Shown: in pieces, positions 24,559 to 30,123 of the stretch
How positions within the stretch are numbered: position 1 is the stretch's first letter
Layout: the number at the start of each line of letters is the position of its first letter
From: an uncultured Anaerococcus sp.
Lineage (GTDB): Bacteria; Bacillota; Clostridia; Tissierellales; Peptoniphilaceae
Length of the DNA stretch: 30,123 nt
Reading direction: 5' to 3'
NCBI GenBank assembly: GCA_943913325.1
Contig: CALTXP010000009.1
Location: forward strand, 1 to 30,123
Made by a program: the position numbers and the translations under genes
The notes under the pieces: generated by a model
Seen by the model: the letters and a program-made list of their open reading frames with translations, nothing else
Database searches by the model: none
What the model was told of the DNA's origin: nothing

Positions 24559-25504
24559 TAATGGGAATTTAGAAAAATTAAAATCATTAATTGATGATGC
24601 AGATAATATAGGTATAGTTTCCCATGTCAATCCTGATGGTGATAATTTAGGATCATCTCTAGCTTTTGCTAGGATTTTAAGAAATTATGATAAAAAAACT
24701 CAAGTAATTGGACATGATAAAATTGACGATTATTTGAAATTCCTTCCAGACTTAGATTACTATACAAAAGACTATGAAGATTCTTATGATTTGTTATTGA
24801 TTTTAGATGTATCAGAAATGGATAGAATAGGTGATGCTATTCCAGTTGCAAAAAGATCAAGAAAAACTGCGGTAATAGACCATCATTTAGGTGGTAAGAT
24901 TGAGTCTGACTTAAATATTATTCATCCAGATTCACCAGCTACTTGTGAACTTATTTATGAAATAGCTAGTAGATTAGAATTACCTATAGATAAAACTTCA
25001 GCTACATTACTTTATACTGGTATAGTTACAGATACAGGTAGGTTTTTATATTCTAATACTAGTAAAGATACTCTAGAGATTGCGGCTTATTTACTGGATC
25101 TTGGAGCTGATAAGGATTATATATATACTAAGCTTTATCAAAATAAACCAATTAAAGTTTTACAATTTGAAACTTATCTAATTTCTAAAGCAGAGTTTAT
25201 GACAGATAGGGTATTTGCAGTTTCAAGTATAGACTCAGTTTCCAAATTTGATGTACAAATGGGAGATTGCGAACACGTTGTAAGTATATTAAGAGACTTA
25301 GAAGGTATAGAAATATCCATGCTATTAAAAGAATATGATAATGGCGAATATAAGGTATCACTTAGATCTAAGAATATTGATATATCAAAAATAGCTAGAG
25401 AAAATGGTGGCGGAGGTCACGCAAATGCAAGTGGATTTAGTATATTCGAGGATTCCTTAGAACAAGCGGCAGAAAAAGCGCGAGAAATATTAAAAAATAT
25501 ATAA
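24548..25504 (+). CDS. nrnA: DHH/DHHA1 phosphoesterase, NrnA family
   Basis: This 318-residue bifunctional oligoribonuclease and pAp phosphatase-type enzyme recycles 2- to 5-mer RNA or degrades pAp. DHH motifs are present: SHVNPDGDNLGSSLA near residue 27, LILDVSEMDRIG near 90, and AVIDHH near 115. The DHHA1 C-terminal motif is GGGGHANASGFSI near 293. The ATG at 24548 overlaps rbfA by eleven bases. An earlier in-frame ATG at 24527 adds only seven residues and cannot be ruled out. Its position between rbfA and truB is standard in Firmicutes. Confidence 0.93.
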   Translation: MKISNGNLEKLKSLIDDADNIGIVSHVNPDGDNLGSSLAFARILRNYDKKTQVIGHDKIDDYLKFLPDLDYYTKDYEDSYDLLLILDVSEMDRIGDAIPVAKRSRKTAVIDHHLGGKIESDLNIIHPDSPATCELIYEIASRLELPIDKTSATLLYTGIVTDTGRFLYSNTSKDTLEIAAYLLDLGADKDYIYTKLYQNKPIKVLQFETYLISKAEFMTDRVFAVSSIDSVSKFDVQMGDCEHVVSILRDLEGIEISMLLKEYDNGEYKVSLRSKNIDISKIARENGGGGHANASGFSIFEDSLEQAAEKAREILKNI

Positions 25505-26388
25505 TGATTAGTGGAATTTTAAATGTAAATAAGGAAGTTGGAATATCTTCAAATAAATGTGTTAGTCTTGTTAAAAAAGCTCTAAATACTAGAAAAGTAG
25601 GTCATACAGGAACTTTAGATTTAGAAGCTTATGGAGTTTTACCTATAGTTATTGGTAAGGCAACTAGAGTTTCAGACTATTTGATGGATGATAAAAAAGA
25701 GTATATAACAGAGGCTGTGTTTGGTAAAAGAACTGATACTCTAGATTATTCAGGCGAAGTATTAGATACTAGTGATATAGTATTTGATAAAGATCAGTTA
25801 ATAAAAGTAATGGAAGGATTTAAAGGTGAAATAACCCAGATTCCTCCAATGTATTCTGCAATAAAAGTAAATGGACAAAAATTATACGATCTTGCCCGTA
25901 AGGGAGTAGAAATAGAAAGAAAAGTTAGAAAAGTAAGTATCTATGAATTTGAAATATTAGAGTATGAATTTCCAAAGGCTAAGTTTAAAATAACTTGTTC
26001 TAAGGGTACCTATATTAGAACTTTAATAGATGATTTAGGAGATAAACTTGGATCTTTTGCTTATGTAGATAGCTTATGCAGAAGCAAAGTTGGAGATTTT
26101 TTTATAGAAAATTCTGTAAAATCTCAGGATTTACTCTCTATGGATAAGGATCAATTACTTAGTAAATTAAAGCCTGTTGATTTTGCCCTAAGTAGCTATA
26201 AAAAAGTTACTTTACCAAATACATACTATAAACAAGCTATAAATGGCATGACCATGCTAGTAGAAAATTATTATGAAGATGAGCTTGTTAGAGTGTATAT
26301 AGATGATGAATTTATAGGACTTGCTAAAGCTAGCATAAGTAATGATAAAAATTTTTTGAAGATGGATAAAGTATTTTATGAAAAATAA
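25504..26388 (+). CDS. truB: tRNA pseudouridine-55 synthase
   Basis: This 294-residue enzyme isomerises U55 in the T loop of tRNAs. The catalytic segment GHTGTLDLEAYGVLPIVIGK holds the nucleophile Asp, although the usual LDPxAxGV reads LDLEAYGV here. IPPMYSAIKVNGQKLYDLAR and CSKGTYIRTLIDDLG are also conserved. A short C-terminal domain follows at about 225-294. The ATG shares its first base with the nrnA stop (TAATG). The end overlaps ribF by eleven bases. Confidence 0.95.
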   Translation: MISGILNVNKEVGISSNKCVSLVKKALNTRKVGHTGTLDLEAYGVLPIVIGKATRVSDYLMDDKKEYITEAVFGKRTDTLDYSGEVLDTSDIVFDKDQLIKVMEGFKGEITQIPPMYSAIKVNGQKLYDLARKGVEIERKVRKVSIYEFEILEYEFPKAKFKITCSKGTYIRTLIDDLGDKLGSFAYVDSLCRSKVGDFFIENSVKSQDLLSMDKDQLLSKLKPVDFALSSYKKVTLPNTYYKQAINGMTMLVENYYEDELVRVYIDDEFIGLAKASISNDKNFLKMDKVFYEK

Positions 26389-27316
26389 TATAAAAGTTTA
26401 TGACCTTGATATGGGTATGACAGATTTTGAACCTAAGGCTGTATCTTTAGGAAATTTTGATGGTATCCATAAAGGACATCAAAAATTAATGAAAAGAAAT
26501 GTAGAAATTTCAAGAAGTCAAAATTTAGTCCCTTCTGTTTTGCTTTTTAAAGAAAATAGCAAAAAGACATTAAGAGATGAAAAAGAATATTTGACATCTA
26601 TAGATGATAAAATTGAAATTTTAAGTGATTTAGGTATTGATACTTTTTGTATTTTAGATTTTAATGAAAAATTTAGATCTCTTAGCCCAAAGGATTTTAT
26701 ATCAAAAATTTTATATGATAAATTGAATACTAAATATGTAATTATAGGTGAAGACTATAAATTTGGTAAGGATGCTTTAGGAAATAGAAAAACACTAAAA
26801 AAATATGAGGATTACTATTCTTATAAAACTGAAGTTGTTGATTTTGAGCTAGATGGTGGAGAAAAAATTTCATCTAGAACAATAAGAGAGTTAATAAAAA
26901 AAGGTCAAATAGAAAAAGCTAATAAATATCTTAATAGATATTATAAAATAAGAGGAGAAGTTGTTCATGGTCATCAAAGAGGCCGCACACTAAATTTTCC
27001 AACTGCAAATCTTAAGACAAACTTTTCTTATATTATTCCAGCTGATGGAGTTTACCTTACTAGAATAAAAGTTTTAGACGAATATCATTATGCACTATCA
27101 AATATTGGTTCAAATCCTACCTTTGAAAATGATATTAGAAATATAGAAACTTATATACTTGATTTTGATAAAGATATATATGAAGAAAATATATCCATAG
27201 AATTTTTAGAGTTTTTTAGATCAGATATTAAGTTTAATTCAAAAGAAGAACTCATAGAACAAATGGAAAGTGATAAGAAAAAGGCATATGAGAGCTTAGA
27301 AAAGAAGTATTTGTAA
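26378..27316 (+). CDS. ribF: Bifunctional riboflavin kinase/FAD synthetase
   Basis: This 312-residue enzyme makes FMN, then FAD. The N-terminal nucleotidyltransferase domain has SLGNFDGIHKGHQKLM near residue 22 and the later SSRTIRELI near 170. The C-terminal flavokinase domain begins about residue 183 with GEVVHGHQRGRTLNFPTANL, and continues with the NIGSNPTF segment. It is the last gene of the rimP operon. Its stop codon is built into the stem of the terminator that ends the operon. Confidence 0.95.
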   Translation: MKNNIKVYDLDMGMTDFEPKAVSLGNFDGIHKGHQKLMKRNVEISRSQNLVPSVLLFKENSKKTLRDEKEYLTSIDDKIEILSDLGIDTFCILDFNEKFRSLSPKDFISKILYDKLNTKYVIIGEDYKFGKDALGNRKTLKKYEDYYSYKTEVVDFELDGGEKISSRTIRELIKKGQIEKANKYLNRYYKIRGEVVHGHQRGRTLNFPTANLKTNFSYIIPADGVYLTRIKVLDEYHYALSNIGSNPTFENDIRNIETYILDFDKDIYEENISIEFLEFFRSDIKFNSKEELIEQMESDKKKAYESLEKKYL

Positions 27317-27336
27317 TCTTTACAAATGCTTTTTTT
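27309..27336 (+). terminator. Terminator of the rimP-ribF operon
   Basis: ATTTGTAA (27309-27316, including the ribF TAA) pairs with TTACAAAT (27320-27327) around a three-base loop. The T run at 27330-27336 follows after two bases. The stem is AT-rich, so termination may be partial. Confidence 0.8.
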
Positions 27337-27347
27337 CTTGGTATAAT
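27319..27347 (+). promoter_or_regulatory. rpsO promoter embedded in the ribF terminator
   Basis: TTTACA (27319-27324) as -35 lies in the 3' arm of the terminator. TATAAT (27342-27347), with TG at 27339-27340, is a 17-base-spaced extended -10. The transcript would start near 27354. Confidence 0.8.
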
Positions 27348-27349
27348 AG

Positions 27350-27420
27350 CTAAAGTACCTTGGCTTCGTAATCGTTACCTCGACTATTACTAGGCTATAG
27401 GCAAATAATAATTTTATAGG
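27350..27420 (+). promoter_or_regulatory. Probable S15 autoregulatory leader of rpsO
   Basis: The 75-base leader can fold: GTAAT (27368-27372) pairs with ATTAC (27386-27390), alternatively GTAA (27368-27371) with TTAC (27375-27378), and an outer CCT/AGG pairing is possible. Competing stems fit a leader in which S15 binding alters ribosome access. Many bacteria regulate rpsO this way, though with different RNA folds, so the call rests on position and alternative pairings. Confidence 0.45.
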
Positions 27421-27428
27421 AGGAACTT

Positions 27429-27695
27429 ATGTTAACAGCAGAAAAAAAGACAGAACTAATTAAAGAATATCAATTAGAAGAAGGAGATACAGGTTCTCCA
27501 GAAGTACAAATAGCTATTTTAAGCTATAGAATCAAAGATTTAACAGAACATTTAAAAGCTAATCCAAAAGATCACTCTTCAAGAAGAGGACTTTTCAAGA
27601 TGATTAGACGTAGAAAAGGATTATTAAACTACTTAAAAGATAATGATATCGACAGATATAGAAGTATTATTGAAAGAGTAGGAATAAGAGGTTAA
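27429..27695 (+). CDS. rpsO: 30S ribosomal protein S15
   Basis: This is an 88-residue primary 16S-binding protein of the small-subunit platform. The full family pattern is present: GDTGSPEVQIAILSYRIKDL, then HLKANPKDHSSRRGLFKMIR and RRKGLLNYLKDND. AGGAGG at 27419-27424 precedes the ATG. It is followed within five bases by a GC-rich terminator hairpin and then pnp, the usual rpsO-pnp order. Confidence 0.98.
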   Translation: MLTAEKKTELIKEYQLEEGDTGSPEVQIAILSYRIKDLTEHLKANPKDHSSRRGLFKMIRRRKGLLNYLKDNDIDRYRSIIERVGIRG

Positions 27696-27700
27696 TTAAT

Positions 27701-27727
27701 GGCGGGGCTTTCCCGCCTTATTTTTTA
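27701..27727 (+). terminator. Intrinsic terminator or attenuator between rpsO and pnp
   Basis: GGCGGG (27701-27706) pairs perfectly with CCCGCC (27712-27717) around GCTTT, followed by TTATTTTTTA. It lies between rpsO and pnp with no separate pnp promoter visible, so pnp depends on read-through. Confidence 0.9.
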
Positions 27728-27736
27728 GGAGTTACA

Positions 27737-29896
27737 ATGGAAAAAAATTACAAGTATACTTCAAATCATGGATATGAACTTGAAGTTACAATAGGAAAAT
27801 TTGCAGAACAAGCTAATGGAGAATGCTACATAAGAAATGGGGAAACATCCCTACTTGTAACAGCAGTTGCTAGTGAAAAGCCAAGAGAGGGAATAGATTT
27901 TTTTCCATTAATCTGTGATTTCCAAGAAAAATTATATGCTGTAGGAAAAATTCCGGGAGGATTTTTAAAAAGAGAAGGTAAGGCTTCAGATGAGGGAACT
28001 TTAATATCTCGTCAAATGGATAGACCCTTACGTCCGCTTTTTCCTGAAAATTACTACAATGATGTCCAAGTTATAGCTACAGTTTTTTCAATGGATGAAG
28101 ATCATAAGCCGGATTGTTTATCTACTATTGGAGCAAGTATTGCTCTTGGTATATCTGATATACCATTTGCAGGACCTGTAGCCGCTGTATCAGTAGGATA
28201 TGTTGATGGTAAACTTATAATAAATCCAAATAAAGAAGAAAGAAAAAATTCTAAACTTGACTTAACAGTAGCAGGAACTGCTGATGCTATAAATATGGTT
28301 GAAGCTGGGGCAAATGAGCTTACAGAAGAAGAAATGCTTGAAGCTATGCTTTTAGCACATGAAGAAATAGGACAAATTTGTAAGTTTACTCAATCAATTA
28401 TTGATGAAATTGGTAAAGAAAAGAATGTTGTAGAAGTTAAGCTTACATCAGAACTTGAAGAAAAAATAGTAGAAGACTATTCAGATGATATCAAATCTTC
28501 TATAAGAACAACTGATAAGATGGAACGTGGAGAAGCTATATTTAATATAGAAGAAGCTGCTAAGGAAAAATACTTAGAAGAATATCCAGAATCCGAGGAT
28601 GAGATCCATAGAGTAACAGATAATATAATGAAAAAGGAAGTTCGTCGTATGATTTCCATAGATAAGATTAGACCAGATGGTCGTGATCTTAAGGAGATCA
28701 GACCACTCTCAGCCGAAGCAGGACTTATACCAAGAGTGCATGGTTCAGGATTGTTTAAGAGAGGGCAAACTCAAGTATTATCGATAACAACCTTAGGTTC
28801 ACCAGCAGATGTTCAAATAATTGATGGACTAAATAGAGAAGAAATTCATAAGCGCTATATGCATCAATACAATTTCCCGCCTTTTAGTGTAGGAGATGTA
28901 AAACCATTAAGAGCACCAGGTCGTCGTGAAATAGGACATGGGCATCTTGCAGAAAGAGCTTTAGTTCCAGTATTACCTGATGAAAGTGAATTTCCATATA
29001 CTATTAGAGTAGTATCAGAGGTTTTAAGCTCAAATGGATCAAGCTCTCAAGCATCAATATGTGGTTCAACTTTATCACTAATGGATGCTGGAGTTCCTAT
29101 TAAAAAGCCAGTTGCAGGTATAGCTATGGGACTTATTAAAGAGGAAGAGTCTATATCAATTCTTACAGATATACAAGGTTTAGAAGATCACCTAGGAGAT
29201 ATGGACTTTAAAGTTGCTGGTACTCGTGATGGAATCACAGCTTTACAAATGGATATGAAAATATCTGGTATTAGTAGAGAAGTTTTAGAAGAGTCATTAC
29301 AAAATGCTAAGCAAGCGAGGATGCAAATTTTAGACTTGATAGAATCTACTATCAATAGTCCTCGTGAAGATATATCAGACTATGCTCCAAGACTTTTTAC
29401 CATAGATATAGATCCAGAAAAGGTTCGTGATGTAATCGGTTCAGGTGGGAAAACTATAAATAAAATTATAGATGAAACAGGAGTAAGTATAGAAACTGAA
29501 GATGATGGACATATTACTGTAGCTGCAAATGATGGCAACAGTGGTAAAAAAGCTATAGAAATGATTAGATCTATTGTAACTGATCCAAAAGTTGGTGATA
29601 TATATACAGGTAAAGTTACTAAGATTATGAACTTCGGAGCTTTTGTAGAAATAGCAATAGGTAAGGAAGGCTTGCTTCACATTTCCCAAATAGATCATGC
29701 AAGGACTGATAAGGTTGAAGATGTTCTATCTGTAGGAGATGAAGTAAAAGTTAAAGTTACAGAGATAGATAGGCAAGGAAGAATCAATCTTTCAAGAAAA
29801 GTTCTATTAGAAAAGCCCGAAAAAGAAGAAGATAAAAGAGATACTAATCGTAAAAAAGAAGCATGGCCAAGTGATGAAGATCCAAGAAATAAATAG
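27737..29896 (+). CDS. pnp: Polyribonucleotide nucleotidyltransferase (PNPase)
   Basis: This 719-residue phosphorolytic 3'-to-5' exoribonuclease acts in mRNA decay. Two RNase PH domains (about 10-215 and 310-540) are separated by the all-helical domain (about 240-305). They are followed by a KH domain with VRDVIGSGGKTINKII near residue 568, and an S1 domain starting GDIYTGKVTKIMNFGAF near 619. PRVHGSGLFKRGQTQVL begins the second PH domain. The tail is short and charged. TTAGGAG precedes the ATG. Its level is probably set by read-through of the preceding attenuator. Confidence 0.97.
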   Translation: MEKNYKYTSNHGYELEVTIGKFAEQANGECYIRNGETSLLVTAVASEKPREGIDFFPLICDFQEKLYAVGKIPGGFLKREGKASDEGTLISRQMDRPLRPLFPENYYNDVQVIATVFSMDEDHKPDCLSTIGASIALGISDIPFAGPVAAVSVGYVDGKLIINPNKEERKNSKLDLTVAGTADAINMVEAGANELTEEEMLEAMLLAHEEIGQICKFTQSIIDEIGKEKNVVEVKLTSELEEKIVEDYSDDIKSSIRTTDKMERGEAIFNIEEAAKEKYLEEYPESEDEIHRVTDNIMKKEVRRMISIDKIRPDGRDLKEIRPLSAEAGLIPRVHGSGLFKRGQTQVLSITTLGSPADVQIIDGLNREEIHKRYMHQYNFPPFSVGDVKPLRAPGRREIGHGHLAERALVPVLPDESEFPYTIRVVSEVLSSNGSSSQASICGSTLSLMDAGVPIKKPVAGIAMGLIKEEESISILTDIQGLEDHLGDMDFKVAGTRDGITALQMDMKISGISREVLEESLQNAKQARMQILDLIESTINSPREDISDYAPRLFTIDIDPEKVRDVIGSGGKTINKIIDETGVSIETEDDGHITVAANDGNSGKKAIEMIRSIVTDPKVGDIYTGKVTKIMNFGAFVEIAIGKEGLLHISQIDHARTDKVEDVLSVGDEVKVKVTEIDRQGRINLSRKVLLEKPEKEEDKRDTNRKKEAWPSDEDPRNK

Positions 29897-29904
29897 CTAA
29901 TGGT

Positions 29905-29943
29905 AAAATCGGTAATTGAGATAGAACTTAATGCCGATTTTTT
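29905..29943 (+). terminator. Terminator after pnp
   Basis: AAAATCGGTA (29905-29914) pairs with TGCCGATTTT (29932-29941) over ten positions with one G-T wobble, followed by TTT. It ends the rpsO-pnp unit. Confidence 0.85.
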
Positions 29944-30056
29944 AGTAGGATAAAGTGAAAAATATTAATTATATAAAGACTCAGGACGATTTATTCATTC
30001 TGTAACAGCCCCTTTTTAGTCTAATTTTCAAGGTTTATTTTTTTACCCATATCATA

Positions 30057-30062
30057 TATAAT
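30057..30062 (+). promoter_or_regulatory. Possible -10 box of the next gene
   Basis: TATAAT stands 16 bases before the ATG at 30079. No good -35 box is seen (TTTATT at 30034-30039 at best). The short distance leaves only a leader of about ten bases containing GTGAGG. Confidence 0.35.
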
Positions 30063-30078
30063 TTATAGTGAGGTAAAT

Positions 30079-30123
30079 ATGGCAAATAGTAAAAATGATG
30101 ATAGAATTAGAAAAAAATCTACG
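30079..30123 (+). CDS. Start of an unidentified gene cut by the window edge
   Basis: Fifteen codons are visible (MANSKNDDRIRKKST), with a GAGG ribosome site seven bases upstream at 30069-30072. The highly charged start resembles cytoplasmic heads of many proteins. FtsK/SpoIIIE commonly follows pnp in related genomes and begins with such a basic segment, but 15 residues cannot support that identification. Confidence 0.5.
   Translation, partial: MANSKNDDRIRKKST

Noticed and set aside
1..30123. CRISPR array, tRNA, rRNA or insertion sequence
   Set aside because: No regularly spaced repeats, cloverleaf sequences, rRNA signatures or DDE transposase genes were seen on either strand.

Overview
The window looks like a chromosomal segment of an AT-rich, low-GC Gram-positive anaerobe. 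The Gram-positive-type PolC, the gene order uppS-cdsA-rseP-ispG-polC and rimP-nusA-ylxR-infB-rbfA-nrnA-truB-ribF, the ECF-type vitamin transporter and the strong AAGGAGG-type ribosome sites all fit Firmicutes. A Peptoniphilaceae/Tissierellia-like host (Anaerococcus or a relative) is my best guess, but it is inferred from protein character only.

Region 1 (1 to about 5983) is the right end of an integrated mobile element, probably an integrative and conjugative element or large transposon whose body lies left of the window. It carries a small sigma-70 region-4-like regulator with its own terminator, then a 300-base stretch that looks like a structured RNA leader. A 64-residue TnpW-like protein follows, then three tandem large serine recombinases. 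The first recombinase sits behind a five-codon leader peptide and a hairpin that buries its ribosome site.

The element stops exactly in the Walker A (P-loop) codons of a GspE/PilB/ComGA-type ATPase gene. The 3' part of that gene survives (5984-6700), so the host pilus or competence motor gene is split.

Region 2 (6701-9886) is vitamin and cofactor salvage. A preQ1-I-type riboswitch with terminator and antiterminator precedes queF and a VUT/YhhQ-family queuosine-precursor transporter. Converging on these across a shared bidirectional terminator is a panT-coaX pair (pantothenate uptake and phosphorylation). Its CoaX has lost several signature residues.

Region 3 (9887-17653) is the envelope, isoprenoid and replication operon uppS-cdsA-rseP-ispG-polC. 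The genes overlap or nearly touch, and dxr is absent from its usual place between cdsA and rseP.

Region 4 (17654-19895) holds, on the minus strand, a short CC-motif (HesB-like) protein and a CstA-family transporter with a strong promoter and a perfect intrinsic terminator.

Region 5 (19896-27316) is the translation-factor operon rimP-nusA-ylxR-infB-rbfA-nrnA-truB-ribF, without ylxQ. Region 6 (27317-29940) is rpsO-pnp, with a promoter embedded in the preceding terminator, a probable S15 leader, and an attenuator between the two genes. The window ends in the first codons of an unidentified gene.
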